Notes: a model not told the origin generated them from the sequence alone. A stretch of 64,000 nt of DNA from Pseudorhizobium banfieldiae (GCF_000967425.1 NZ_FO082820.1:4147501-4211500), one strand, 5' to 3'. Positions 8,204-17,177 are shown, numbered from the stretch's first letter. Made by a program: numbers and translations.

Positions 8204-8885
8204 TGTAGCTTCCCTCCGAATTGTAGCCCGTCGCATAGCCGGCGCCGGTGGCGGGGCTGACGGGTGAGGTTGACGTGGTGGTCGTGCTGCTGCCGGCCCG
8301 GCTGATCCCTTCTGTACGCCCCGAAGGCTGGCTGGTGCGCTCGGACGATGCGGTCAGGAAGCGGCTGGCGGCAAAGCCTGCCAGGGCTGCAATGCCGAGA
8401 AAGGCGGCCGGCTGTCTGCGGCCAAAATCTTCAGCCATGGCTGCGACCTCGCCGAGATCCTTGCCCTTCATGTCATCGGCGAAGCGTTGCATGCTGGCAC
8501 CAATCTGCTTGGCGTAGCGGCCGACCTCGCGCTGGTCGCCCTGCTCGAGCTCACCGCCTACGCGCTCGATGGCGCTGGCGATGCCGCTGACTCGGCTCGC
8601 TGCAAAATCCTTCTGCTCGCCGGCAGCGTCGCGAGCCTGCTGCCCCACTCGGCTGACCTGTTCCTGGGCGCCGGCCTTCACCGCCTGCCAGTCTTCAGCG
8701 GCTTTTTCCTTCAGGCTGCCTCCTGCGTCCTTGGCCGCGGAGGAAACTGCCGACGCGGCATGGGACGCTGCCCCCTCTTGCCCCGACGCCTTGCTGGCGG
8801 AAGGATCGCGGGCAGGATTGCTTGCGGTTGGATAGGTAGAACCAGGCTGAAAGCCGGCTCCTGGATTCGTGTCTCGTTCGGTCAT
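8196..8885 (-). CDS. Nutrient-deprivation/stress-induced-type protein with helical core and one membrane helix
   Basis: 229-residue protein. A low-complexity Ser/Ala/Pro N-terminus is followed by a long amphipathic helical region (about 45-135, many Ala, Lys, Glu and Gln), a short hydrophobic stretch AAFLGIAALAGFAASRFL around 160-176 and a Ser/Thr/Gly-rich tail. The arrangement matches rhizobial proteins annotated as nutrient-deprivation-induced and resembles DUF883/YqjD-type membrane-tethered proteins. It is the first gene of the operon and lies behind an EcfG-like promoter at 8951-8975. Exact function is not known. Confidence 0.7.
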   Translation of the reverse strand: MTERDTNPGAGFQPGSTYPTASNPARDPSASKASGQEGAASHAASAVSSAAKDAGGSLKEKAAEDWQAVKAGAQEQVSRVGQQARDAAGEQKDFAASRVSGIASAIERVGGELEQGDQREVGRYAKQIGASMQRFADDMKGKDLGEVAAMAEDFGRRQPAAFLGIAALAGFAASRFLTASSERTSQPSGRTEGISRAGSSTTTTSTSPVSPATGAGYATGYNSEGSYNG

Positions 8886-8950
8886 TGAACTCTCCCAAAA
8901 ATCTGCAACGGGATCGGCATGACGACATCAACTGATGCGATCGGGGATTG

Positions 8951-8975
8951 AACCGGGATGTCGGTCTAAAGTTCC
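8951..8975 (-). promoter_or_regulatory. EcfG/RpoE2-type promoter candidate
   Basis: On the minus strand GGAAC, 18 bp, TT (with CGGTTC at the -10). This fits the GGAAC-N18/19-TT rule of rhizobial RpoE2. It sits 66 bp upstream of the ATG at 8885. The -10 is less perfect than at the other sites. Confidence 0.5.
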
Positions 8976-9154
8976 CAAAAATGCCGCAATTCCCACGCCG
9001 GGCGCAGGGAAACGATATGTTTCGCGCCGTCACGGTCGTGCCCGTTAAGATTGGATTCAATCTTTGCCGGTAATCTTCCGTTAGCTTTTTCCGTGCGCGC
9101 GTCCCGGCGTCGTGTGCGGCTGCCTTCGATCCCTGTTTTGCGTACGTGGGTGCC

Positions 9155-10180
9155 ATGCGTCGTTCCGCCATCTCCGCCATCTCCGCCATTGCCATGATTG
9201 CCTTCGCCCTGTCGGGCTGCACGTCGAGCTTGGATCCCGGGGCTCTCGTCGCTGGCCTGCCTTCAAGGGAGGTGACGAGTTCCGTCAAGCCGGCGGCGCC
9301 GGTTCCCGCAGCGGTCGTGGGAGAGGCGAAGCCGCTCGCCTGGGCGGAGGATGACACCGGCAGTGCGCCGTTGGCGGCGATGGCAACGACCGTAGGGATG
9401 CCGACGCCTTCGTCGCGCCCGCTGGGGATGCTTCTGCCGGACAATCCTGCCGGCGCGGGCCCCGTCACGCGCTCGCGGATCTACAGCCAGCGCTTCAGCG
9501 ACGCCAAGCCGATCAACTTCGGCAAGGTCCAGCCGCAGCACTATGCCGTGCACGGCGTCGACGTCTCCCGCTGGCAGGGCGAGATCGACTGGCCGAAGCT
9601 CAGGACGCAGGGTGCGAACTTCGCCTACATCAAGGCCACGGACGGCGGCGACCATCTCGACCCCATGTTCAAGACCAACTGGCAGCGGGCCAAGCAGGCC
9701 GGCATCCGCCGCGGCGCCTACCACTTCTTCTACTGGTGCCGGCGCGCCAGCGAGCAGGCCGACTGGTTCATCCGTAACGTGCCGCGCGACCCCGACGCCC
9801 TGCCGCCGGTGATCGACGTCGAGTGGAACGGCGATTCGGCTTGCAAGCGTCGCCCCTCGCGCGCCGACGTCTTGGAAAAGATGCAGGTCTTCATGGACAA
9901 GCTGGAGCGGCACTACGGCCAACGGCCTGTAGTCTACACGGCTCCGGACTTCTACAAGGACAACCTCGTCGGCGCCTTCGAGAACTATCCCTTCTGGCTG
10001 CGCGCCGTCGCCCAGCACCCGTCCAAGGTCTATCCGGGCCGCAAGTTCGTCTTCTGGCAATATTCCGGCTCGGGCCTGTCGCAGGGCGTGAACGGCAAGA
10101 TCGACCTCAACGTCTTCAACGGCTCCGTCGAGGGCTGGCACAACTGGGTCGAGGCGAGGACGATGACGGCCCGAAACTGA
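9155..10180 (+). CDS. GH25 lysozyme-like lipoprotein
   Basis: 341-residue protein with a lipoprotein signal peptide (basic MRRS, hydrophobic stretch, lipobox LSGC near residue 21), then a linker of about 110 residues and a glycoside hydrolase family 25 domain. GH25 hallmarks are visible: HGVDVSRWQGEIDW at the start of the barrel, FAYIKATDGG, GAYHFF, the catalytic pair within VIDVEWNG, and FWQYSGSG near the end. Family function: muramidase acting on peptidoglycan, here tethered to a membrane. A GTG three codons upstream (9146) is possible. It stands alone and has no phage neighbours, so a cell-wall role is more likely than phage lysis. Confidence 0.88.
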   Translation: MRRSAISAISAIAMIAFALSGCTSSLDPGALVAGLPSREVTSSVKPAAPVPAAVVGEAKPLAWAEDDTGSAPLAAMATTVGMPTPSSRPLGMLLPDNPAGAGPVTRSRIYSQRFSDAKPINFGKVQPQHYAVHGVDVSRWQGEIDWPKLRTQGANFAYIKATDGGDHLDPMFKTNWQRAKQAGIRRGAYHFFYWCRRASEQADWFIRNVPRDPDALPPVIDVEWNGDSACKRRPSRADVLEKMQVFMDKLERHYGQRPVVYTAPDFYKDNLVGAFENYPFWLRAVAQHPSKVYPGRKFVFWQYSGSGLSQGVNGKIDLNVFNGSVEGWHNWVEARTMTARN

Positions 10181-10231
10181 CGGATCTGCTTGCTCTTTCC
10201 ACGGGTTCGGAAGACCGGTCGAATCTTTGAC

Positions 10232-10257
10232 GGAACAAATTTCCGTGAGTCTCCGTT
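10232..10257 (+). promoter_or_regulatory. EcfG/RpoE2-type promoter
   Basis: GGAAC, 17 bp, CGTT; the CGTT ends 30 bp upstream of the ATG at 10288. This is a close match to the general-stress sigma factor consensus. Confidence 0.65.
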
Positions 10258-10287
10258 CTTCTGCCAGGTTAAACGGAGGAAGAACCC

Positions 10288-10623
10288 ATGACCTATGATC
10301 CGAATGACAATCGTCCGGACCTGCGTGACCGTCGCCCGGACCTCGTGAACAACAATGTCGACGCTCGCCGCAGCTCGTCCTGGGTGCCGTGGGTCGCCGT
10401 CCTGGCCGTCCTGCTGATCGGCGCCTTCATCTGGGGCAATATGGGTGGCGAGCCCGGTACCGACCCGGCGACAACCTCCTCGACGACGAATTCGGAAGCC
10501 ATGGACAGCGCTCCGGCTCCGGTCGCTCCGGCACCGGCTGGTGGCGCAACTGATGCTGCCCCTGCCGCACCCGCCGACCCGGCCACCCCGCCGGCTGCAG
10601 GTGGCGCCACAAACGGCGGCTAA
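10288..10623 (+). CDS. Small single-span membrane protein with Ala/Pro-rich tail
   Basis: 111-residue protein. A hydrophilic N-terminus rich in Asp, Arg and Asn is followed by one membrane helix (WVPWVAVLAVLLIGAFIWG, about 32-50) and a low-complexity Ala/Pro/Thr/Gly tail likely to be periplasmic and disordered. The start has a strong ACGGAGGAAG site. It sits between a stress-type promoter and a clear terminator, so it is a monocistronic unit. No catalytic motif is visible; function unknown. Confidence 0.8.
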   Translation: MTYDPNDNRPDLRDRRPDLVNNNVDARRSSSWVPWVAVLAVLLIGAFIWGNMGGEPGTDPATTSSTTNSEAMDSAPAPVAPAPAGGATDAAPAAPADPATPPAAGGATNGG

Positions 10624-10647
10624 TCTGCCCCACATCATCTTCCCGAG

Positions 10648-10680
10648 CCGCTCGCCATCCTTGGCGGGCGGTTTTCTTTT
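10648..10680 (+). terminator. Rho-independent terminator
   Basis: Stem CCGCTCGCCA/TGGCGGGCGG (one G-T pair), four-base loop, then TTTTCTTTT, 24 bases after the stop at 10623. Confidence 0.85.
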
Positions 10681-10849
10681 GGGCGACGAAGGTATGCCAC
10701 GTCGGCACTCTTGGTGAGGGGGTAGCGAACGACAACACCGGCTCTCCCTTCTCCTCGGGTCAGGCCCGAGGGTGATGAAGAGACGGATTCCTCCCTTGGA
10801 GATCCACGGGTCTCACTGCGTTCGCCCGAGGAGGACGAACAATTTCAAA

Positions 10850-10916
10850 TCGGACGGGGCGCTGAAAGCTGCCTCGTAAGTTAAATTTACGTGGCACCTC
10901 TCAGCGCCCCGTTCGG
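10850..10916. repeat. Long imperfect palindrome (hairpin)
   Basis: Outer arms GGGGCGCTGA (10856-10865) and TCAGCGCCCC (10901-10910) are perfect; the pairing continues outward through CGGAC/GTTCG and inward through GCCTCGTAA (10871-10879) with TTACGTGGC (10887-10895, one mismatch). There is no T-run on either side, so it is not an ordinary terminator. The AT-rich loop GTTAAAT stands out from its GC-rich surroundings. Confidence 0.65.
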
Positions 10917-11310
10917 CGGTTTGTGCCCGCGACTCCGGTCTCTCTGCCTAGGTCGGACGGGGAGGTGTTTGATCGCCGGTTTCCCGGGACCCGGAATTTC
11001 TTCCGGGCTTCGCGTCGGACCCGAAGATCCGGCGACACCAACCCCGTCGACCCCCCTGTGTGCCGCACAGGCACGCCCGGCGCGCACTTTCGGGCATCAG
11101 AAGCAGGGGGCCGGTCCGAAACCATCCCGCTTCCCCCGTGTCGCCGGAGGGAGACCATTTTCCGCGGACCCCGATGGTGAAGGTGCACGTCGTCCCTCCA
11201 CCGCCAGCGCCGGCCCCGCCTCGCCAGGACGCCTCCTGGTGTATCCGCGGCGGGACGGGGCAAGTATGGGCACAGGTTTGGGGGACGGGGATGAGCGGGG
11301 ATGAGTTTTT

Positions 11311-11457
11311 CTTTCGTCATCCTCGGGCTTGACCCGAGGATCCAGGCACAGGGAACCAAATCAGGTGGTTACCCGTGCAGGTGGGTTGGAAAGGCCCATT
11401 CCTGCAATGAAAATGCTTGGTTTTGGATCCTCGGGTCAAGCCCGAGGATGACGAAAG
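11311..11457. repeat. Composite palindromic repeat element
   Basis: A 34-bp unit (CTTTCGTCATCCTCGGGCTT onward) at 11311-11344 is repeated exactly in inverted orientation at 11424-11457, separated by 79 bp. Each unit is itself a small hairpin (CCTCGGG-CTTGA-CCCGAGG). The same core, diverged, occurs at about 10752-10782. Such units are widespread in alphaproteobacterial intergenic DNA. Confidence 0.8.
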
Positions 11458-11645
11458 AGAGAGGCGGGAGAGGGAGGGCGCCGAGAATGCCGCATCAGCT
11501 CCTTCCCCCTCGTGGGAGAGGAAGCCATTTCAGTATCATAGCGTCAGCCAAGCGCCAGAAATGCGGGTGAGGGGGCAGTGCGCCCAACTTCCGGGTCTGA
11601 GGCTCCCGTGGCTGAGGATTGATGCAACCCTGGAAGGAGCGCCGC

Positions 11646-13466
11646 TTACTCATCCCCCATCTTAAGCGCGGCGATGAAGGCTTCCTGCGGGATCTCGACC
11701 TTGCCGAACTGGCGCATGCGCTTCTTGCCTTCCTTCTGCTTGTCGAGAAGCTTGCGCTTGCGCGTGGCGTCGCCGCCGTAGCACTTGGCGGTCACGTCCT
11801 TGCGCAGAGCCCGCACCGTTTCGCGGGCGATCACCTTGCCGCCGATGGCGGCCTGGATCGGGATCTGGAACATGTGCGGCGGGATGAGTTCCTTGAGCTT
11901 CTCGCACATGCCACGGCCGCGGCGGTCGGCGGCGGAGCGGTGGACGAGCATGGAAAGCGCGTCGACCGGATCGCCGTTGACGAGGATAGACATCTTCACG
12001 AGGTCGCCGGCGCGGTAGTCGATGATGTTGTAGTCGAAGGAGGCATAGCCCTTGGAGATCGACTTCAGCCGGTCGTAGAAATCGAAGACGACTTCGTTGA
12101 GCGGCAGCTCGTAGGTGATCATCGCCCGGTTGCCGACATAGGTAAGCTCGGTCTGGATGCCGCGCCGGTCCTGGCAGAGCTTCAGGATGCCGCCGAGATA
12201 TTCGTCCGGCGTCATGATCGTCGCCTTGATCCACGGCTCGCGAATCTCGTCGATCTTGACGACGTCCGGCATGTCGGCCGGGTTGTGCAGTTCCTTCTCG
12301 GTGCCGTCGGTCAGCGTCATCTGGTAGACGACGGACGGGGCGGTCGCGACGAGATCGAGGTTGAACTCGCGCTCCAGCCGCTCCTGGATGATTTCCAGAT
12401 GCAAGAGGCCGAGGAAGCCGCAGCGGAAGCCGAAGCCGAGCGCAGCCGAGCTTTCCATCTCGAAGGAGAAGCTCGCATCGTTGAGGCGAAGCTTGCCCAT
12501 GGCCGAGCGCAGGTCCTCGAAGTCGGCGGCATCGACCGGGAAGAGGCCGCAGAAGACCACCGGCTGGGCGGGCTTGAAGCCCGGCAGCGCGGAAGCCGTC
12601 GGCTTCTTGTCGTCGGTGATCGTGTCGCCAACGCGGGTATCGGCCACTTCCTTGATCGAGGCTGTGATGACGCCGATTTCGCCGGGGCCGAGGGAGTCCA
12701 CCTGCAGCATCTTCGGGGTGAGCACGCCGACGCGCTCCACGCCGTAGCGGGCGCCGGTGCCCATCATGCGGATCTGCTGGCCCTTGGTCAGCACGCCGTC
12801 GATGACGCGCACGAGGACCATGACGCCGAGATAGGTGTCGTACCAGCTATCGACGAGGAGGGCCTTGAGCGGCGCCTTCTCGCCACCCTCGCTCTTCGGC
12901 GGCGGCAGCTTGTGGACGATCGCTTCGAGCACGTCCGGAATGCCGAGGCCGGTCTTGGCGGAGATCATCACGGCGTCGGAGGCGTCGATGCCGATCACCT
13001 CCTCGATCTGCTCCTTGATGCGGTCGGGCTCGGCCGCCGGCAGGTCGATCTTGTTGAGGACCGTGACGAGCTCGTGGTCGTTGTCGATCGCCTGGTAGAC
13101 GTTGGCAAGCGTCTGGGCTTCGACGCCTTGGGACGCATCGACCACCAGCAAAGAGCCTTCGCAGGCCGAGAGCGAGCGGGAGACTTCGTAGGCGAAGTCG
13201 ACATGGCCGGGGGTGTCGATCAGGTTCAGGACATAGGTCTCGCCGTCCTTCGCCTTGTAGTGCAGGCGCACCGTCTGCGCCTTGATGGTGATGCCGCGCT
13301 CGCGCTCGATATCCATGGAATCGAGGACCTGTTCCGACATCTCGCGTTCGGCAAGGCCGCCGCAGGTCTGGATCAGCCGGTCGGCAAGGGTGGACTTGCC
13401 GTGGTCGATATGCGCGACGATGGAGAAGTTGCGGATGTGGTCGAGGGGCGTGCGATCGGTGCTCAT
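11646..13466 (-). CDS. lepA: Elongation factor 4 (LepA), ribosome back-translocating GTPase
   Basis: 606 residues, the normal LepA length. The N-terminus has the G-domain motifs [14 protein letters not shown] (G1), DTPGHVDF (G3) and NKIDLP (G4). The C-terminus carries the LepA-specific domain with [20 protein letters not shown]. It acts on stalled ribosomes during translation. The complete opposite-strand open frame over this gene (11619-13481) is a codon-bias shadow. No partner lepB is adjacent. Confidence 0.97.
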   Translation of the reverse strand: MSTDRTPLDHIRNFSIVAHIDHGKSTLADRLIQTCGGLAEREMSEQVLDSMDIERERGITIKAQTVRLHYKAKDGETYVLNLIDTPGHVDFAYEVSRSLSACEGSLLVVDASQGVEAQTLANVYQAIDNDHELVTVLNKIDLPAAEPDRIKEQIEEVIGIDASDAVMISAKTGLGIPDVLEAIVHKLPPPKSEGGEKAPLKALLVDSWYDTYLGVMVLVRVIDGVLTKGQQIRMMGTGARYGVERVGVLTPKMLQVDSLGPGEIGVITASIKEVADTRVGDTITDDKKPTASALPGFKPAQPVVFCGLFPVDAADFEDLRSAMGKLRLNDASFSFEMESSAALGFGFRCGFLGLLHLEIIQERLEREFNLDLVATAPSVVYQMTLTDGTEKELHNPADMPDVVKIDEIREPWIKATIMTPDEYLGGILKLCQDRRGIQTELTYVGNRAMITYELPLNEVVFDFYDRLKSISKGYASFDYNIIDYRAGDLVKMSILVNGDPVDALSMLVHRSAADRRGRGMCEKLKELIPPHMFQIPIQAAIGGKVIARETVRALRKDVTAKCYGGDATRKRKLLDKQKEGKKRMRQFGKVEIPQEAFIAALKMGDE

Positions 13467-13541
13467 GGCTCGCGCATATAGCAGCGGTCAAAGGCGACGC
13501 ATAGCCGGTAGTCGCCGGCATTTGCGACAAATGCGCTGCTT

Positions 13542-14411
13542 TCAGCGTGCGAACTGCTCCGGCCAGTCGCGGCGGGTGGCGACCTGGCCCTCGGTGCGCA
13601 GCCGCGCGACATCCGCAAGATCGACCTCGACGATGAGCCATGACGTTTGCTCGACGGTATCGGACGGGCTCTCCGCGACGATGCCGGAAGGCGGCATCCC
13701 GTAGTCGGAGGGAACGTAGAGCGCAGCGCGACCACGGTTCTCGTCCATCGCCGGGGACCAGGGCGCGGTGCCGGCGGTGGGCGAGGAGAGGACGGCGTAC
13801 TGGTTCTCCAGCGCCCGCGCCTGGGCCCCAATCCGCACGCGGTAGCTGCCGGCCAGCGTGTCGGTGCAGGAAGGGGCGAGCACCAGGTCCACGCCGAGAT
13901 CGGCCAGCTTCCGGCCGAGCATGGGGAATTCGTTATCGTAGCAGATCAGGATGCCGAGCGTGCCGAGGTCGGTCTCGAAGGCCTTCAGACCATCGATGCC
14001 GGCGGCGATCCCCCATTGCTCGCGCTCGAAGCGCGTCATGATCTGCTTATCCTGGTGGCCGATCAGCCCGTTCGGGCCGAACAGCCAGGCGCGGTTGCGA
14101 TACTGCCCGTCAGGATCGAGGACAGGGGCCGAGCCCGGCTGGAAGACGATCCGGTGCTTGCGGGCGAGCGCCTCGCACAGCTCCAGCCAGCGCGGGATCA
14201 GCGGCTGGATGCCGGCGATCGACCCATGCAGGTCGGAGCGGGTGGCGGCATCCAACTGGCCCGCGAGCACCAGACCGGCATATTCCGGCATCAGCAGCAG
14301 TTCCGCGCCCTGGGCGGTAGCCTCTTCCACGAGCCGGGTGAGGTGGCGGAGATAGTCGTCCCAGCCCTCGATCAGCTCGATGGCATACTGGCAGGCGGCG
14401 AGCTTGATCAT
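13542..14411 (-). CDS. Carbon-nitrogen hydrolase (nitrilase superfamily)
   Basis: 289-residue single-domain nitrilase-fold enzyme. The Glu-Lys-Cys triad is visible: MPEYAGLVL (Glu near 43), the Lys in HQDKQIM, and the nucleophile in ILICYDNEFP near 165. Members hydrolyse amides or nitriles; the substrate cannot be read from the sequence. Its ATG overlaps the stop of the upstream acetyltransferase (ATGA, 14408-14411). Such GNAT-nitrilase pairs are found together, and even fused, in many bacteria, suggesting acylation and deacylation of the same class of amine. Confidence 0.88.
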   Translation of the reverse strand: MIKLAACQYAIELIEGWDDYLRHLTRLVEEATAQGAELLLMPEYAGLVLAGQLDAATRSDLHGSIAGIQPLIPRWLELCEALARKHRIVFQPGSAPVLDPDGQYRNRAWLFGPNGLIGHQDKQIMTRFEREQWGIAAGIDGLKAFETDLGTLGILICYDNEFPMLGRKLADLGVDLVLAPSCTDTLAGSYRVRIGAQARALENQYAVLSSPTAGTAPWSPAMDENRGRAALYVPSDYGMPPSGIVAESPSDTVEQTSWLIVEVDLADVARLRTEGQVATRRDWPEQFAR

Positions 14412-15001
14412 GCGGCAAGGTCCTTGATCCAGAAGGAGAGCGGCTTCGGGCTTTCGCTCGTGTCGTCGAGGTCACGCCAGGTGAAGGAGGTGCGGAGCTC
14501 GGGGTGATGGCGGTAGCCGCGCTTGTGCCAGAAGGCGTCGAGCGGCACGTAGTCCCTCGGGCGGCGGGGGTGGTCTGACGGACGCTCGACGGCACAGAAG
14601 GTCGTGTAGCGGAGGCCGAGCTGGCGCGCCTGTGCTTCCCGCTCGGCGAAGAAGGTGACACCGATGCCGCGGCCCCGATAGGCGGGCAGGAGAACACTTT
14701 CGCCGAAGTAGAAATAGTCCGCGGGGTCGCGTCCGGATGCGAGGAAGGGCGCCTTCACCTCGTCCGTCTCGGTCGTCATCGGCGTGCCGGTCGACGCACC
14801 GACGACCGTGCCGTCGTCGATCGCCAGGACGAAGATCGACCCTTGCGAGCGGGCGTAGGTGGCGAGGTAGCGCTCCTCATAGGCGAGGTCGCCATCATAG
14901 AGATAGGGGAAGTCGCGGAAGACGGCGATGCGCAACCGCGCGACATCGGTAAACCGGGCGGCAGCCTCGGCGCCGGAAAAGGTTTTGATTTCGAGTGTCA
15001 T
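14408..15001 (-). CDS. GNAT-family N-acetyltransferase
   Basis: 197 residues. The acetyl-CoA binding loop is in LPAYRGRGIGVTFFAERE (R/Q-x-x-G-x-G type) around residues 107-124. The protein is on the long side for a lone GNAT domain. It is the first gene of a two-gene unit with the nitrilase, overlapping it by four bases, so the products are probably made in equal amounts. No strong ribosome-binding site precedes the ATG. Substrate unknown. Confidence 0.85.
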   Translation of the reverse strand: MTLEIKTFSGAEAAARFTDVARLRIAVFRDFPYLYDGDLAYEERYLATYARSQGSIFVLAIDDGTVVGASTGTPMTTETDEVKAPFLASGRDPADYFYFGESVLLPAYRGRGIGVTFFAEREAQARQLGLRYTTFCAVERPSDHPRRPRDYVPLDAFWHKRGYRHHPELRTSFTWRDLDDTSESPKPLSFWIKDLAA

Positions 15002-15083
15002 AGATTATGTTCAGCCGGTTGCGATGTCGTTATACCGTCGCCTTCCAACCATTCCAACCCTCTGCCAGACCCCGGGGACACGC

Positions 15084-15485
15084 ATGACCGCCACCGAGAC
15101 CGTCCGCGCCTATTACGATGCCTTCAACGCGAAGGATATGGAGCGCTTCCTGGCGCTGCTGACCGACGACGTGGTTCACGACATCAACGAGGGCGAACGG
15201 CAGGTGGGCAAGGACGCCTTCGCCAAGTTCATGGATCACATGAACCGCTGCTACCGCGAGCGGCTGACGGACATGGTGGTGATGGCGAGCGATGACGGCC
15301 GGCGCGCCGCTGCGGAATTCGTCGTCAACGGCGAGTATCTGGCAACCGACGAGGGCCTGCCGGAGGCGAGCGGCCAGACTTACCGGCTGCCGGCCGGCGC
15401 CTTCTTCGAGCTCCGCGACGGCAAGGTCGCGCGGGTTACCAACTACTACAACCTCAACGACTGGATTGCGCAGGTCGGGGCGTGA
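15084..15485 (+). CDS. NTF2-like / SnoaL-type fold protein (ketosteroid-isomerase related)
   Basis: 133-residue protein typical of the nuclear transport factor 2-like superfamily: an N-terminal helix TVRAYYDAFNAKDMERFLALL, the LTDDVVHDI strand, and the late FFELRDGKVARVTNYYNL segment. These cone-shaped folds bind small hydrophobic ligands or act as isomerases. The start at 15084 gives the family length; upstream in-frame codons lie in the divergent promoter region shared with the GNAT gene. No catalytic claim is made. Confidence 0.82.
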   Translation: MTATETVRAYYDAFNAKDMERFLALLTDDVVHDINEGERQVGKDAFAKFMDHMNRCYRERLTDMVVMASDDGRRAAAEFVVNGEYLATDEGLPEASGQTYRLPAGAFFELRDGKVARVTNYYNLNDWIAQVGA

Positions 15486-15614
15486 GCGCGCAGGATGCGC
15501 CATCCTTTCGCCACCAGGGTCAATTTGCAGCCGTAATCCTGCGGGATAGGGCGTGGGCAGGACGATCCGTTCAGCGGACGCCGACAGGGGCGCAGGGCAA
15601 AAGGACAGGGGACG

Positions 15615-17171
15615 CTGAGTAGGCAAACGGGACAACGAATAGGCCCGCTCATCGCGGGCGCCGCCGTGCTGCTCCTGGCGCTCGGGACCGCGGGCGTGAT
15701 GGAGCGCATGCGGTCCCAGCAGAACCTCCACGACCTCGGAATGCTGGCCGAGCGGATCGAGGGGCGGATTGCGGCGCAGACCTCCCTCCTGTCCTTCCTG
15801 CGGTCATTCCTGGTGGCCAATGACTACAGGGTGGATGTTGCCGATATCCGCCATTTCCTCAATCTCGGTCAGGAGAACGATCTGACCGGCGGCATGCAGG
15901 GCATCGGCATCGCCCTCTTCCAGCCGACGGAGGACACGGCGGCTGCGCTGGACATCCTACGGTCTTCCTATGGGGGCGACCAGCGCATCTGGCCGGAGAC
16001 GGACCAGCCCTACCGTTTTCCGATCGTACTCCTGGAACCACCCGACGACCGAAACCGTGCGGCCTATGGCTACGACATGTATTCGGAGCCGATCCGGCGT
16101 GAGGCGATGGAGCGGGCCTGGCGCACGGGCAAGGCAGCGGCGACTGCGCCGGTCGAGTTGGTGCAGGAGATCACCCAGCAGAAGCAGGCAGGCTTCCTCA
16201 TCTACCTGCCGGTCCTTTCGCCGGACGGGCAGTCCATCCACAGCATGGTCTATGCTCCCTATCGGATCGGCGACCTCATGGAGACGGCGCTATCGGTGCC
16301 GACGGACCTTGGGGTCGAGGCCCGGCTCGTCGATGCCAAGACCGGAACGGTCATGCTGGAGCCGGAACAGCGCGTGGCCTGGCAAGGCAGATTCCCGATC
16401 ACGGTCGCCGACCGGGAATGGGTCATCCACCTCGCCTTCCGAGATCCGGGCAGCCTTTTCTCTCGTCCTTCCATCATCACCCTGCTGGTGGGTGGGCTCG
16501 TCGCCGTCCTGCTTCAGCGCCTCCTGCAGCAGCGCGAGCAACGCATTGCGGCAGAACGCGAGGTGGCCCGCGAGGCGCGCCTAGCTGCAGAGCAGCGCGG
16601 TCTTCTCCTCGACGAGAGCAAGCATCGTCTCAAGAACTCGATTGCCCGAATAGCGGGGATAGCGAGGCTGGCTGCGCGCGAGGCGACGAGTAAGGAGGAG
16701 TTCCTGTCGGCACTGGAGCGACAACTCCAGGCGCTGGCCGCGGCGCAGGATCTTCTCAATCCCACGCACGGCGGCGGAGTCGACCTGGAGGCACTTCTGA
16801 AAGCCGAACTCGCCTCGGTGGGCGGAAGCACCGATGCGGTTACCTTCGACGGACCGCCGCTGACGCTCGACTCGAACCAGGCGCAGGCCTTGGGATTGGT
16901 GCTGCATGAACTTTTGACCAATGCCCTGAAATATGGCGCGCTCGGCCATGCCGGCGGGTCTCTCGACGTGCGCTGGACGACGGCCTCCGGCGCGAGACTG
17001 GAGTGGGTGGAGCGCAGCGACAGCATCGTCGATCTCGAAGCGAGCGGCTTCGGCACGCGGCTGATCGAGACGCTGGTGAAGCGTCAGCTGGGCGGAACCC
17101 TCTCCCGCACGGTCGAGGAGGGATGCTACAGGCTGGTCATCGAATGGCCGCTGAAGCAGGTTGGCGTTTAG
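15615..17171 (+). CDS. Membrane sensor histidine kinase with CHASE domain (HisKA_2/HWE type), probable CTG start
   Basis: Two membrane helices flank a periplasmic CHASE-like sensor domain (about 270 residues); after the second helix (SIITLLVGGLVAVLLQRLL) come a coiled linker, a HisKA_2 phosphoacceptor (ESKHRLKN, His codon 16623) and an HATPase with HELLTNALKYGAL and GFGTRLIETLV. No ATG, GTG or TTG lies in frame between the stop at 15534 and GTG 15666. That GTG lacks a ribosome site and would cut the first helix in half. A CTG at 15615, nine bases after AAGGA, restores a full helix (PLIAGAAVLLLALGTAGVM). The cognate regulator is not adjacent; this kinase class often feeds the PhyR general-stress pathway. 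Confidence 0.85.
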   Translation: MSRQTGQRIGPLIAGAAVLLLALGTAGVMERMRSQQNLHDLGMLAERIEGRIAAQTSLLSFLRSFLVANDYRVDVADIRHFLNLGQENDLTGGMQGIGIALFQPTEDTAAALDILRSSYGGDQRIWPETDQPYRFPIVLLEPPDDRNRAAYGYDMYSEPIRREAMERAWRTGKAAATAPVELVQEITQQKQAGFLIYLPVLSPDGQSIHSMVYAPYRIGDLMETALSVPTDLGVEARLVDAKTGTVMLEPEQRVAWQGRFPITVADREWVIHLAFRDPGSLFSRPSIITLLVGGLVAVLLQRLLQQREQRIAAEREVAREARLAAEQRGLLLDESKHRLKNSIARIAGIARLAAREATSKEEFLSALERQLQALAAAQDLLNPTHGGGVDLEALLKAELASVGGSTDAVTFDGPPLTLDSNQAQALGLVLHELLTNALKYGALGHAGGSLDVRWTTASGARLEWVERSDSIVDLEASGFGTRLIETLVKRQLGGTLSRTVEEGCYRLVIEWPLKQVGV

Positions 17172-17177
17172 ACCCCG

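Larger units (their letters stand above)
10681..11645. other. 965-bp region without a convincing gene
   Basis: Between two genes that end here (plus-strand 10623 and lepA, whose 3' end is 11646). The open frames present change frame at the repeats and encode the familiar ILGSSPRMT and DPRVKPEDD strings that come from a palindromic repeat, not a protein. The region holds the long hairpin at 10850-10916, a degenerate repeat copy at about 10752-10782, a small hairpin CCCGGAA-TTTC-TTCCGGG at 10990-11007, and the composite inverted repeat at 11311-11457. The 400 bp from 10911 to 11310 are very GC-rich. I found no rnpB, SRP or tmRNA signature sequence. Confidence 0.6.

Noticed and set aside
10725..10770. 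An ANDN-like peptide resembling a tmRNA tag start
   Set aside because: The tag would end GQARG instead of LAA/VAA, and no acceptor-stem piece is seen.
10891..11570. ORFs encoding ILGSSPRMT and DPRVKPEDD strings
   Set aside because: These strings are translations of a palindromic repeat and the frames switch at its borders.
11619..13481. A 620-residue open frame on the plus strand opposite lepA
   Set aside because: It overlaps lepA completely; lepA has diagnostic motifs, and antisense open frames are common in GC-rich genes.
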